Shown here: one piece after another, positions 23,819 to 36,840 of the stretch
Layout: each line of letters opens with the position of its first letter
How positions within the stretch are numbered: the stretch's first letter is position 1
Source of the DNA: Erythrocercus mccallii
Lineage: Eukaryota > Chordata > Aves > Passeriformes > Dicruridae
NCBI GenBank assembly: GCA_013397435.1
Contig: VZRG01002390.1
Span: forward strand, 5,697-69,696
Direction: 5' to 3'
DNA: 64,000 nt
The notes under the pieces: generated by a model
The model's input: the letters and a program-made list of their open reading frames with translations, nothing else
Databases searched by the model: none
Told to the model about the DNA's origin: nothing
Position numbers and translations under genes: made by a program

Positions 23819-26540
23819 ATCTGCATGGAATGACTCTTATCTGCCCCAGCTTTTTTCTGCCAGCTCGCGGTTTGCCTGTAGAGATTTGCCTGTAGAAGGT
23901 CCATTGCCTTCTTTCCAACAGACAGATCAAATAGTATTATCTTGAACAAAACTGCCAATTTGAGCACAACCAGCTGGTTGTTGTGCTTTAAGTTGTTGTG
24001 TAGTCTGTAGGAAGGTGGTGAAAATTTTGGAGTGCTACTGTAGGAAAGATACTGTCAGTGCTCTTTCCTGGAGGGCTTTGCTCTCAAACACTGTTTTCTC
24101 CATTACCTGAGTTTTAATCTATTCATTCTCTATTATTTAATTCAAAATGAGTCAATTTTTTTTAAACAGTCACGTGATTTCATGTCCCAAATCCAGTGAA
24201 TTAGGAATGCTACAGTTGTGCCATCTGATAGGTAAATGCATCTCTTTCCCATTAAGTTCCTTTAAAAGCTGTTTCTGATATCCCAGTGATGCAGAGCACA
24301 CAGACAGACCTTTTACTTCTCATTGTTAACAAGTCTTCAAATGTTAAACTCTAGATTTTTGCTGTCAAAGGCAAATGTTTATGTCCTCCTCAACAGCTGT
24401 CATGTTAGTGTCACTCTTTCCTTATTTTTTCCTTTAATTGCCTTTGAAAATATAGTCTTGAAGATGAAAGGCCAGGTACCTTCTTTCAAAGGTCAGGCTT
24501 AACTAGCAGTGATGCTCATTGCTGTTTTCTGGAAGTCAACTCCCTTGTCTCAGCAGAGGAATATGTTGTCATAGCACAGGTTCTGTTCTGCTCTGAAATT
24601 TTCCAACATGTTACCTTTTAATACTAATTTACTACCAGAAGACCCACTTAGTCCCAATATACTCAGAATTAAGGTTACGTATTTCTAGTGTGGAAAATGC
24701 AATAATGGATGTGACGTTTAATCAGGTATTTGCATGGATATAAATATATTTTTCCTCTGTTAATTTGTTTCTAAACACACTAAGGGTGCCCAGCCTTTGG
24801 CTGAAGGCAAAGCCTATCTTAGGGTTCTCTGTTTTAATAGCGATATAATATTTTTTCTCTGTTTATTCCTCTGCTGCCTGCTAGCAGCTAAACAAGCAGA
24901 CAATAGCACAACAGGAAAACACACCACTGAGAATTAACTGTGTATGTTACAACATGGTCCAGTCTTTGCTGTTGGAATAAATGATTAGGAAATCAAGTGG
25001 TAAACTAAATAATGATTGAACTGCTTTCCTCAGGACTGATGTTGCTGATAATCCAAATATTCTTTGCAGCCATAGTTAATCATATCCTTTGTTTGAAATA
25101 AACTCCTCTCAGATTGTCAAAGGACAAAGTTGAGATATTTAACACTGTAACGGTTCGCTGGTATGCATTAATTGGGGAATTTGGAGAACGTTAATTATCA
25201 ATTTATATTTGCTGCAAACTCATCTGTTGCCATTGCTTTGGGATTCAGGAAGTGTTGATCATAGCATTTTGTCATCACCAGACCAACTGGGGAAAAACTA
25301 CAGCCAGAGAGAGCTACATCTGCTGAACTGAGACTGGGATTTGCACCTGCAGCCTCATCTTGCTCAGAAAGAAACCCCTGCACAAAAGGCAGGTGTATGA
25401 GAATCCCCCCAGCCATTACATTCCTGAAGAATTCTTGGACTGAGAGCCTTTCCTTACTTTACTACTACTCACCAGTCTGTTTGGAAAGGATATGGCGTCT
25501 TACATTATTAATAAGGCTGGATTTAAGCAATTTGTCTACTCACTGGACACTTAGAATGGGCCTGACCTTTTTTGCAGATATTTCTAACCACAGCCAAAAA
25601 TAGCTCAATAGAAATAACGTGTTTTAAATTTTTTTTGTTTAACATACAGTAGTTTTGTTTAAAATGAGTAATTAGATTTAATTCTTTAGATGGCTTCTTC
25701 ATGCAAGGTACCAGAAAGGAGTCCCTTTGAGGATAAAAATATGTGTTCAGAGAGTTCTTGAGCTTCCATTTCTGGGCACTACAGACATCTTTAAGAGTAA
25801 TACTTAAAGGTTCCTTTCACAAAGCCCTTCTCCACATCAGATGTGCTATTAAATGCTTTAGTCACGTCATTAATTTTTCCTGAAAGACTTCAGCATTATG
25901 CCACACACGAATAAACATTAACTTTGATTTTAAGTAGGTCACCCAGCTGGGAGATGAAACTCCTCTTGCACACAAATTCTAGGTAGCTTTGTAGGTTTTG
26001 TACTTTACTGAGGCAGAGCATTCATATTGCCCAGTGATCTCTGCAAGAATACTTCCATTTTGGTGAAAGAAATGTCCATTTAAAAATAATGGGCTATTTT
26101 AAATATTTTCCAACTGAATAGGATACAACAGAAAAATGAGCGTCCACTTCAGATGTCTTATCATAGAGCAATAATAAGTAGGAACAGATGTCTTCTGGAA
26201 GAACAGCAGATCCACCTGAAGACATCCATGACTGAATATTTCAGGAGTGCCAGAAATCCAATTCTACTCTGTTCTGACAGAATGATGTATTTTGGAAGGT
26301 GTTTGACTTGGAGGAGGAAGCCCCCAAGAAACACCTCTCCAGCAGCCAGCACTCATGGCACTGCCACTCCTCCTCAGGCATGTTCAAAGACACAGCAGCA
26401 ATGTTCTGGCAGCTTTCTGTAATAGATTTTTCTGTGTTGATCTAGGAAATAAATGGAGGTAGTTCAGAGCTGTGGTAGCTATGAAGCATTTTCTTCTCAG
26501 GAATGTAAAAAATCAAATTATCAAATGAATCACAAGTGCT
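23819..26540. other. Unique non-coding DNA
   Basis: AT-rich with no recognised element or gene. Open frames up to 89 codons occur near 26153-26422 without supporting context. Confidence 0.55.
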
Positions 26541-26885
26541 GCATTAGGTTGGTGTGGCAAGGGATTTATTTGGGGTGGGGGGGGGTGTACTGTATTCAGA
26601 GAGGGGGATACAGGTGTAGCTTTTGAAAGGAATATTCAGAAGCTTTTCCCATGTCTGACAGAGCCAATTCCAGCCAGCTCCAACACAGACCCACTCCTGG
26701 CCAAGGCTGGGCCTATCAGCAACTGTGGCAGCACCTCTGGAGGAAAGTATTTAGAAATTGGGAAAAAAACCCTACAGAACTGAGGCTGGGAGAGAGGAAT
26801 GAGAATGTATTAGAGAGCTTTGCAGGCACTCAAGTCAGAGCAGAAGGAGGGGCAGGAATCTCTCAGTTCTCTAGTAGGGCAGTGG
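26541..26885 (+). mobile_element. Decayed LTR, 5' (U3) part
   Basis: A partial LTR resembling a common avian ERVL-type LTR. It begins TAGGTTGGTGTGGCAAGGG and continues through GACAGAGCCAATTCCAGCC, CTGGCCAAGGCTGGGC and CAGCACCTCTGG. It then reaches the GGGAGAGAGGAATGAGAATG segment, fading after GGAGGGGCAGGA. A G-rich run at 26571-26585 lies within it. The R-U5 end is missing. Recognition rests on memory of the family, so the boundaries are approximate. Confidence 0.5.
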
Positions 26886-29800
26886 TTTAAATAACTTCTT
26901 TTTCTTTTCTGCTAAATTTGCATTTTTCTTCTGAAGAACTTTGGATATTATTTATAAAAAGAGGATCAGGAAACAGCTCATTTTCTTAAGCATTCTCCAA
27001 ATGGAATGGAATAGTTATTTTGTTGTGAAAGATTCAGACAAATTTTGGAGAAAAAAAGTAATCTGAGAATTTATGAATAATTCTTTCTAATATAACTGAA
27101 ACTGCATAAAGGACAACTGACCAGAGGACTAATTATTTTAAATAGTGATGTTTTGGAGTAAAATACTGAGCCTGGAGATTACAATCCAAACTGAACTACT
27201 TGGCAATTTACATAACTGAAGTGGTGTCTGGGAGATGACAGACAACTGGAAAACAAGTTTGTAGAGTTTTGTTTTTAAATTATCCTTTTAAATGGCAATT
27301 TAGTGAACAAATTAGTATTTAAAGTATTTGAATATGCATTTGATGCTACATATTCTGAACGTATAAGATGTTCAAGGACGACATTTGCACTTTTATCGTG
27401 TTTTAGAACATGGTTCATCAAATTATGGTAGTTTGGCACAGAAAACAAGGAGCTCATAAAATGTTTATAGCTGCAGGTGAAGAAAATAAAAAGATGTCTG
27501 ATATTGGCAGTTAAAATCTTAGTCTGTGACTGTGAAGAAGAATTAAAAGATAGACATCAGCAACATTTTGAACTCTATAAGGAAGACTGTAATTGTACTT
27601 GATTCATTATTCATCAAAGAATGAGTCTGACAAAAAAACCTCAAAGGTAAGTGCATCTAGTCTGTAAAACCAGACATTCTGATAGTTATTGCATAACCTC
27701 TCTATTACACACCTCTAATTATTTATTTATTTGTACTTCAGGTCTAATTTTTAATTTCTCATATACTCTTCTTCAAAGGATGCAATGATTCTACTCACAT
27801 GGTGTGTGTAAGATACTCCTCAAAGATTTTGAAAACCTTGGTTTTAAAAACATGCCCATGCTGCTGGAGGGCAGTTAAATATTCCAGTGACTGCATGGCT
27901 CTTGTTATTTTGACAGGAATCTGTCTCCACACAGATCTTTGTTCCCAGATTCTGTGTGTCGCAAGGGGATTGCTCATTCCACTCACCAGAGGTCAGGACA
28001 CACACAGGAGGCAGAGAGAGAGGCTCCCAGCTCATAAAATTTTTCTTCCCAAAGACCTGACAGGCAATGGTTTATCAAGGTTAGTGTCAGGCACCTTCAC
28101 ATCCCTGTGTGACAAATGCTTTGGTCAGCCATGTGTTGTGCTGCTGTTTCATCAGAGCTCTCCATACTCTCATGTGATTCTTTTATCTGATTTATTTCTG
28201 CTGCGTTATGTTTCAGTAATTTTTCTCTAATTGCATCAGATGGGGCAAATACCGACAGAAGAGGTTTTTATTAGCTAAAGCACAAATGTTTTTGGAAGTC
28301 TGGAGTCAGGAGATGTAGCAGAATCATGGATCTGTCAGGATTTTGGAAAGGTGTGTGACCAGGGCAGAATGGTTAATTTATGTAAAAGTTATTATTGTTC
28401 ACAGAGTCTGTGCTCTACACAGACTCAAACACCATTCCCAAACCTTAAAAAATTGCATCATCAAAGATTTCCAGCTTCTTCACTTGAATCTGATTTTTCT
28501 AAACCTCATAATTTGAATTTACCCATTTAGGTTAAACAGAAGAGCAATCAAAGGCAACCACAAGGATAGAAATTTAAAATTCCAGGAGCTTGTGTTTACA
28601 CTGACGAGTATAGATCTTAGGGATCTTCTCTAGTTTTAGAAAATTTTCAGCTTCTAGGTTACTGTAGCTTTCATGAATAATTTTCAACTAATTTAACATT
28701 TTTTCATGCTTAATTGGAAATCTATGTTAAAAATAATATATTAATTTTCATGTGTTTTTAAATTATATACACGTCATCGAGATGGATAATAATTGTTATT
28801 TAAAATGCTGTATTAGCTTGAAACACTTTAAAGCAAGAGGTAATAATTTTAAAATTATGAAGAAAAATGACATATATATTATTTGGACAATATTTTTTAT
28901 AGGCAGAAAATGCAACAACCAGGATCAGCCAAAGGGAGGGATAGAGGCTACAAAAGGTTGAGATGGCACAAATCCAACAAGGTGACTCATAAAATAAAAA
29001 AAGTTTTCCAAATTTTCCTGTTTGGATGGATCCACTGGTACCCACAGTACACTGTGAATTAACCACACTATTTCTTTTGTTTGTATCATATAGAGCCATG
29101 AAAGCCAATTTAGTGTTTAAACTTGATCAATTTTCTTTCCTAAATGAGCTGAGGTAGGGTCACCCATCAGTAAACCTCTGTCAAACGAGCTTTTTTTAGA
29201 CTGTCCAGCTCTGCTCTTTAATGGCACCAGTTTGAATTAGACCTTAATGTAATGTCACTTTAAATTAAGGGTTTCAGCCTGAACGTGGCCATAAAGAATA
29301 TTATCAAGGCAGAGTAAACAGATTTCTATCAAAACAAATCAGTGTAGGTTGGAAATAGCAAAGTCACTGACACTTTGGAGGGCTTGGATTTCATCTTGGA
29401 ATTGGCTGTGTCTGCTCAAACCAAACACAGGAATGTCTTCAGGTGTCACAACTATTGTGCGTTTAGCATAATAAATGCAAAGAATGTACAAAGATATTGC
29501 CTCATGTTGGCTTGAACAGGTCTCTCCTCTGATTTATGCCCTCATTTCAGGGTTCTAAACCAGGTCCCTGCTGCTCCCCTGTGAGCATGAGCTGTTACAC
29601 TGCTGTGCTCAGTAAACCTCGAGTAGCTCCTCTCCCTTTTGCCCCAAATTCTTTCAGCCCACATTGTCCCCCCTGTGCTCTGAGAGGCACTTTGGCTATG
29701 CCAGCTATCACAGGAATCACTGGAGCTTTCTCAATGTCGTTATTTAGTCCTAGGAAACCTGTTGACATCTTTTTCTTCTCCCAGAATAGCATCTCTATTT

Positions 29801-30984
29801 ATTTCCAGAGGCATAGAAAATGAATGTGTGTGTGAACACATAATCAGATACTGATTTCTGGGCAAAATGTTTGTTATTTACTTACGGGAGAAATAATTCA
29901 AAGCACTTTTCCCAGGGATAGTTACTTCTAAGGGATGAGTTATTTATTTTGGAATCCTGTATCTTTATGTAGTGAAATCCAGCAGAGAGTGGTTGTGGGT
30001 GAGTTGTTTGCCAGATAGCAGAATTTCTCAGCCTACTCTAAGTCGATTGTTTACGTGCACTTCCTATTACACACTGCAGGGAAAAAATTGTGGAACTGGC
30101 ACTTGGCAACTGGCAAAGGAGAAAATCAACTGAATAGCCATTTGTCCATCTAAACAGTCCCTAGCAAAAAAACCCCAGCCATTCTGAGCTGTCCATTAGA
30201 TAAAGAGTAGAAATCAATGGAAATTAAATGAATGTAATGTAGGACTCAACATCTATTTAGAATTAAAAATACATACAGGATCTGGTGCTTACTAAGAAAA
30301 CAAAATCGATGTGCAAATCTAGTTCTTAACTGGGTAACTGTCAGTTATGGCACTGCGTTACCGAAGAAGGAGCACCTGGTACAGGACTAGTCTGGACCTT
30401 CAGGTGCTCAAATCACTCTGGGCTTTGCCACTGACTTGCAGATTGGAAAAAATCCAGGACACAAATTGTGGGGGAAGAGGTGAACTTGTCAGCTTTGAAG
30501 TAGAATAATTTAATTTTTTTCCATTTACTTTTGAGCCCTATGCAGGATATAAGAGAAGTTCAGTACCAATAAGCTTTACATATGGGGGAAAAATGAGTGG
30601 AGACAGTGATAAGCAGAAACTGTGTCTACAATTCGCTCCTGATCTGGAAGGGTTGGGGTCTGTTTCCCACCATCCTGAGGCCATCCCCATGTGCTCCCTT
30701 CAGCCCCAGATCTCCTTCTGGGCTGCTGAAACTCCTCAATGATTTTCTGATTCAGGAGATTAAATCCTGCAAGAAAATAATTTTTTTCTTTCTGAAACGA
30801 TCATTTATTTTGGCCACATCCAGCAATTAAAATATAATAAGTAGGTCTGATGTAATTAAATGTTTGAAATTTGTAAATACTTTCACAATCTAAATAAAAC
30901 TTCTAGTGTCAGGATGGTACAGAATTAGGGGGGAAATGCTATTTATGGTTACTCTGGTGAAATCCAGAACAACCTAATGATTAA
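26886..30984. other. Unique non-coding DNA
   Basis: AT-rich sequence without recognisable elements. The longest open frame (27799-28230, 143 codons) has no family similarity or splice support. Confidence 0.55.
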
Positions 30985-31380
30985 ACCATTGTCTTGGTTA
31001 GAAAAGACAGATGTCTGCTAAGGAAGGCAGGAGCCTCCCTTGAAATGGAAAATGTAAACTCCCTCACTTTGAATTATTAAAATTTTGAAATTAAGGGGCT
31101 CTCCAGCAAAGATATAGGCATAGGAATGACAAGTCTATACTAGGAAAATAAAAATAAAAATGCAGTAGTTAAAAAAAACCCCACACTGAGTGAGTCAGAA
31201 TACAACCAGATACCTTGTTGGTCACGGTGTTGGTAGCAGTGCAGTTAAAATGGTGGCTGCAGTCCTGGAGTGACAGATGTGGTTCTGTTGAAGGAATGAT
31301 CCTGCAGAAGGGTATAGTTCTTCTTTGAAGCTTCTGTGGTGGTCTGGTCTTCCTCTGGGAATCCAGTGGAAGCAGGCTGC

Positions 31381-31410
31381 TCTGGTGTAATCTGGTGTAA
31401 TCTGGTATAA
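31381..31410. repeat. Three-copy 10-bp tandem repeat
   Basis: TCTGGTGTAA is repeated twice, then once with a change (TCTGGTATAA). It lies inside LTR copy B and is absent from copy A. Confidence 0.85.
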
Positions 31411-31691
31411 TATCAATTCTGAGATTATATCCAGGTAGGAATGCTTGGCTCTTCCCCCTGGGTGGAGCATCTCACAATGGGACAATGTAATTTTATCAGT
31501 CATGCCGTGAAACTCAATTGTCCATTAACAGAAGATACCACCCTAGAGAGAGGATGGGTCATGGAAAAGATAAATAAAACTGCCCCACTTGGTTTTAACA
31601 GCTAACCCATTATGAGAAGATATTCCCCCCGGAGTTATGAAGGATGGGTCACGGAAGAGATAAAGAATCTGCCCCACCTGGTTTAATGGAT

Positions 31692-32327
31692 TGTCGTACT
31701 GCCTCCTAGAGACTGCTCTCTCAGCCAGCCCTGGCACCACAGATGGCAACTTGGTACGGCTCTGTCTACTGGCAGGTCGAGCTGATCCGGTGGGTTCAGA
31801 TCAGCACTGATCTATGGCACAGGTGTGTGGGCAACAACGGCAAGGAAAAACAGGAGGACTCTGTTGAGGGGTTGCCACACGAGCTTATTGGACACCCAGC
31901 AGAGACCTCCTCACCTCATGGAATCTGCCTCAGCAGAACCCCAAACAACCAGACACAGTAACCTTTATTGGGGGGTGGAGAGAGGGGGAAGGGACAGGGA
32001 ATCCACCAATAGGGCAAATCCTGGGAGCGGCTCAAGGGGTGAGGGACACCCTTAAAGACCATTCCCAAATGAGGAGAAGGGACTTACTTCCTCTGGCCTT
32101 GTCCTATCACTGGATGCCCTTCCCAGAACTTTCTGGAAGCCTGGGGGGGGGGGGAGCAGCCAAGTGACAGACAGGGCCCAGAGGAGGGGAGAAAGGGATT
32201 GACAGGACTAAAGGGAGGGGAAAAACCAGGACATAACCAAGCACGAAATAACAACAGGGGTACATGGATTAAACCATTCAATAGACATTAACATAATAAA
32301 GGAAACAACAAAAAAAATACCACTACA
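31692..32327 (-). mobile_element. Solo LTR (minus) nested in LTR copy B
   Basis: A 636-bp LTR. On the minus strand it starts TGTAGTGGTATTTTTTTTG and has U3 with a 12-base C run (plus-strand G run, 32143-32154). A CCCCAATAAAGG polyA signal lies near 31965, and it ends GGCAGTACGACA. The flanks ATGGAT (31686-31691) and ACAGAT (32328-32333) match at 4 of 6 positions, an aged 6-bp duplication. The surrounding LTR resumes at CAGATGGTGATAG exactly as in copy A. Probably ERVK-like. Confidence 0.75.
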
Positions 32328-32557
32328 ACAGATGGTGATAGAATACATACTTCTGGCTACATCTTGCATTGCAACCTAAGACGACCATATAAGTATAGTT
32401 TCTGTAATAATATGTAACTTTGCAAACTTTGGACCAGGCTGTTTGAGCTGGTGACCTGAGTCTACCAGGGCTTTGGTGCATTTACAATTTATCTTTTGCC
32501 ACATTGAGTTTCAAAAAAAAAAAAATCCTGAAGAGCTTTCAAAAGAAAGAAGAAATT

Positions 32558-32630
32558 AAAAAAAAAAAAAAAAAAAAANNNNNNNNNNNNNNNNNNNNNN
32601 NNNNNNNNNNNNNNNNNNNNNNNNNNNNNN
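32558..32630. other. Poly-A run then assembly gap
   Basis: A run of 21 A (32558-32578) is followed directly by 52 unknown bases (32579-32630). The gap probably reflects a homopolymer or repeat that the assembly could not cross. Its true length is unknown. Open frames reading through it have no meaning. Confidence 0.95.
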
Positions 32631-32680
32631 GGAGAATATGAATTCAATTGACTGTACAGAGAAAACTCAGCATGAACAGA

Positions 32681-32880
32681 AACACAGAATGGTTTGGGTT
32701 GGAAGGGATCATAAAGCCCATCCAGTCTCACCCCTCCCATGGACAGAGACACCTTCCACTGTCCCAGGCTGCTCCAAGCCCCAATGTCCAACCTGGCCTG
32801 GGAGACTGCCAGGGATCCCGGGGCAGCCACAGCTGCTCTGGGCACCCTGGGCCAGGGCCTGCCCACCCTCCCAGGGAAGG
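32681..32880 (-). mobile_element. CR1 LINE 3' tail
   Basis: Reverse-strand CR1 tail just right of the gap. AACACAGAATGG and GGTTGGAAGGGATCATAAAG lead into the CACCTTCCACTGTCCCAGG block and stop abruptly at CCACCCTCCCAGGGA. It is 5'-truncated. Confidence 0.9.
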
Positions 32881-35219
32881 GAAATTTATCACAAAAGTTG
32901 GGAAGACTTTCCAGTGTTACAAAGAAGAAGCCACCTTATTATCATCCTTTGTAATTAACAACAACCTGACTGATACTGTTTTTATTACCACACGAAAATA
33001 AAGCACAAAGCAGTACCAATAGCAGATGGTTATAAAAAGCCTAAAAGAAAACACAAGCAGCACGAGACCTGGCTTTTCACTAATTCCAATGGTGCTGGAT
33101 TTCAGGCAGTGCTGCTTTTCCTCTCAGTAAAACTGAAGTGCCAAATCACTGAGTGAGAAAGAAGAGAAGGAGAGTTAGCAAATTATGTCACCAATGAACT
33201 TTGTGTGGAATATGTTAACATTTTGGAGCTGTGATGAATGAATTTATTAAAGATCTGAGAATGCTTAAAAGCTTATTTTAGAGCCTAATGTTAATATCTC
33301 TTGCTATCTTGAGTCTTCAGTTTATACCTGTGCCATGCTTTGGTGTTCTGTGCTTAAAAATAACAATAACATTTCAAATTATAGAAATTTATTTATCTCT
33401 TTCTTTCCTCTTTTTTTAAATAGTATTCATATATTAGGAGGGGGAATAGTGAACTCGTACAAAAAATTACTTTTCAACTCCTGTGACTTTTATCATTTTC
33501 ATATTTGTAACAGCCAAGGCTCATAGTTTCCAGGCTACATAAGAATATGGAAAAGCAAACTTGGAGAAGGCAGTGGAAACAAGACTCCAGTCCCTGCCAT
33601 CTTCTCCCAAGTCTGTGATTTTGCATGACAAATGCCAGCATAAAGTACCATGTAGAATTGTATGAAATGGTAAGTGATGGAGATGTGTCTTTGCCAAATC
33701 TCTTTTCTATAGGAAAGTAGTTAATCCAGCCTGGAATTCTGGATGAGCAACTGATTTTAATGGCTCAGTCTGACACCAAATTTTTAGTGGCTGATATTAA
33801 AATTGGTGCCCTTTGGTTCAGTTTAGTAGCATACAAAGCATTGCCTGAGCACTAAAAAATTTGGATAAAACCCCCAAAGTTTCCTATAGGCAGAGAGTTG
33901 CCTTCACGTGTTTTTAACTCAGGCTTTCACCTGCTGTTGTTGTTGGGTCGCTTTGCAACTGATTAAGATGTATTGTACTTAACACCTATAATGGATTTGA
34001 AAAATGGAAAAGCTTCTAATAAACACAACCAAGTAAAACTCAGAATTGTAATAGGATTTTTTCAATGATTTGGATAAAATACAAGAACTCCAAGCTATAT
34101 TGAAGACAAATTCTAAAGGAAATAATAGAAGGGCTTCATTCTTGTATTTTTTTTATTACAAGGGGAATTTCAGTACTCCAGCCTGTACTGTCTTGTTTCA
34201 ATCTATTTATTTATGTTGCATTTAAACTGTCCTGCATTAAATTGCTGATGTCCGGGATCCTTGGCTAATGGGAGTGGTGGTTCAGGAGCACCTATGAAAA
34301 TTCCCATTACGTGGTCCTGTTCCTCAAAGATATAAGCTAAAAAGGATTAGAGGTATAAAACTGGTCCATATGTCAAGACTTTGAATTTAGTAATATTGTG
34401 CAAAAAATAGGGAGAAATTAGGATGTCTGTGGTGTCTGAACAATGCACAAGTTATTTGATATTACTGTGGATAATTTTACGAACTACTGTAAAAAAATCT
34501 GCTTCTGAACTACCAGAACATTGCCCTTTTTCGAAGGAATTATTTTCACAGAAACCTCAGTAATATTTCAACAGAGCATTTTAAACTGTTGTGTTTGTAG
34601 AAACCTTAAAGAAAGTGTAACTTGTAGGATATTTAAGGTTGCCTAATATTTCTATCTATAAAGTTGTAATTCCAGTATTCTATGTAGTGGTCAGTGTTCA
34701 CTTCTACATATCCACCAAGCTGATTTTGGGTTTGCAATGTCATTTTTTAAAATTTCTTTTTCAGTATCTCATATTTTGTTTTGCAATTTCATCCAAATAT
34801 ATTTTCTGTGCAAGTGAAGAGGTTTTAATTCTTATATTTCCTACAGACCATTGCACAGTCAAGAGATTTCAGATGACATAGCCTCAGCTCTGGTTTTTAT
34901 AGATTTTACCAGAAGGTCAGAGCTAAACACATTTCCTAACCCACACAAAAAGTCAGAATTTTCTCTGGAAAGGAGTCAGAAAAGGTCTTGCTGGTGCATA
35001 TTTAGTCACAGAGGGAAGATCGGATTTATGTCAGTATCAGGATGGATGGATTCACTTGGAAATTCCTCAAGTAAAAGGAAATTGTTACTGAAACGTTTTG
35101 ATTTCAGCTCCCTGTCCATGGAGATAAAGTACCAGGTAATGTGAGGACAACTCTAAAATCCATGGTTTAATTTACTGGTTTAAATCTAACAAGCTAAAAT
35201 CATTTAATTAATACCTCTG
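32881..35219. other. Unique non-coding DNA
   Basis: AT-rich with no gene or transposon recognised. Open frames of 80-97 codons (34639-35144) lack support. Confidence 0.55.
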
Positions 35220-35616
35220 TGTAGCAGAATTTCTTAGAGAGCAGGGACGTGATTTGCTCCTGAATTAGTTGGGCAACCCAGCCTGGGCGCAGGTGCAGGC
35301 CTGAGTAAGGGCATTAGATACAGGCCCAAGTGAAGGACAAAGGCTGTGGCGCAGTTAAAAATTGTCTTAAGATATGCAGGGAAGGAAGGTAGTTCATTTA
35401 TGCAGTGATAGGTATAGGTGTTAGTTTGAATGCTTAGCCACCTTAAGTGTAAAAGTAAACGTTTGATTACATTCTTTGTTTGCTGTACACCAATGAGGCA
35501 ACGCTTGAAAATATAAACAATATTGAAGAGTCTATAATCTGCCATTTTAGAGAAAATAAAGGAGAAGTGTGTGACCACATTGGTGTTAGTACGTTTCTTT
35601 GGTCTAGCTTCCCACA
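35220..35616 (+). mobile_element. Probable solo LTR
   Basis: A candidate 397-bp LTR starting TGTAGCAG and ending TTCCCACA. It has a TATA-like AAATATAAA near 35509 and a polyA signal AATAAAGG (35555-35560), spaced as expected for plus orientation. I found no convincing target-site duplication, so the ends rest on the TG/CA termini and signal spacing only. Confidence 0.5.
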
Positions 35617-36663
35617 ATTTAGGGGGATTTTTTTCTTTTTTACTTCTGTAGTTTGTTACATTTCACAGCAGTGGCTTTTATTCCTGGATATCTCCTGATT
35701 TCTCTTCCTCTTTGTGCCAACATGCATGTAGTTCTCGGTTACAACTCCTTAGTATAATAGTTGAAATAAATTATATAAATTATATGAAAAAGTAGAAAAG
35801 CAGTAGCTTTTCTTCTTCCCATTGAACTGATTTTGGTACAAGAGGTCTCACCAATATTAACCAAATCATAAATTAAGAAGACTTTCTGAGATGTGATACA
35901 TTCATGTGAAAAAAGAGGATGTTTCTGCAGTGTCCTGTTTTCCCAAGTTCCAGAATGCTTTTAAATAACTCAAATTGAGTTATCCCACCACTACCATCTG
36001 TAAGGAATGAACAGATTTTATTCTTTTTCATGTGTTTTGTAGCAGTTCTTCTTTGCCTTTAAATGTGTCAGAATGTTTTAAGCGGTGAGGAGCCCAGCTC
36101 CAGGAAGTTCATGAGTTCACAGGAGGAAATTACTGAGTTGGCCTTGTCAGGGCATGTCCAATTCCTTTTTTTTTTTTTTTTCAGCTCAATATTCTTTGCT
36201 ACAGTAGACAGAGAAAGATGTCCTTTATTTTTTATAAATTTCAAAGGAAGCTTATTCTGTTTCATATTTTCACATTCTGGTTATTTTCGAAGTCAAAGAA
36301 AAATACCACCTGCTTTTCTATTTTTGTATCCCTTTATGAGCATTAATCTAAGCAAACTTCTGTGGCTTTGCTTTCTTTCTGCAATGACTGGTTGCACCTA
36401 GGCCAGTTGAATTAAAAGCCAGAAGGGTTGGTTTGTGGTGCCTGTTGAGAGGCATGAGAGAAGCCATCAGCACAGAGATATGGGGACTGAAATTACCCCT
36501 GGCTGTGCTCCATCTGTGGCTGTCAGCCCAGCCCAACTGGGAACATGGCAGGGGGAAGCCACTGTGGCTCCTGGTGCTATTAAGGCCAAATTGTAGAATT
36601 ACAAACATGTAATTAATTTTCAGAGTTGAAGAAAAGCAATGTGAATTTTCCAGTATATTAATT
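35617..36663. other. Unique non-coding DNA
   Basis: Includes a 16-base T run (36166-36181). I see no gene or transposon. Confidence 0.6.
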
Positions 36664-36840
36664 ATCATGGAATAGTTTGGTTGGGAAGGGACCTTAAAGC
36701 CCATCCAGCCCCACCCCTGCCATGGGCAGAGACACCTTCCACTGTCCCAGGCTGCTCCAAGCCCCAGTGTCCAACCTGCCCTTGGACGCTGCCAGGGATC
36801 CAGGGGCAGCCACAGCTGCTCTGGGCACCCTGGCCAGGGA
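36664..36840 (-). mobile_element. CR1 LINE 3' tail
   Basis: Reverse-strand CR1 tail, with ATCATGGAATAGTTTGG then GGGAAGGGACCTTAAAGCCC, ending at GGCACCCTGGCCAGGGA. A 192-codon reverse open frame crosses it but is a shadow of the repeat. Confidence 0.9.

Larger units (their letters stand above)
30990..32383. mobile_element. ERVL-like LTR, copy B, with nested LTR
   Basis: Same family as 8010-8670, starting TGTCTTGG and ending GCAACCTAAGACG (CA mutated to CG). It is flanked by a perfect ACCAT duplication (30985-30989 and 32384-32388). Of the span, 31692-32327 is a separate LTR inserted inside it, so the host LTR is about 758 bp. It carries a roughly 84-bp internal duplication (units near 31532 and 31616, each containing GGATGGGTCAYGGAARAGATAAA) that copy A lacks. 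It is solo, with no proviral interior. Confidence 0.8.

Noticed and set aside
27799..28230. 143-codon open frame in unique DNA
   Set aside because: It is within chance expectation for six frames over 64 kb. No recognisable domain or paired splice sites.
32489..32866. 125-codon frame crossing the assembly gap
   Set aside because: It contains unknown residues from N bases and a CR1 tail, so it has no meaning as a protein.
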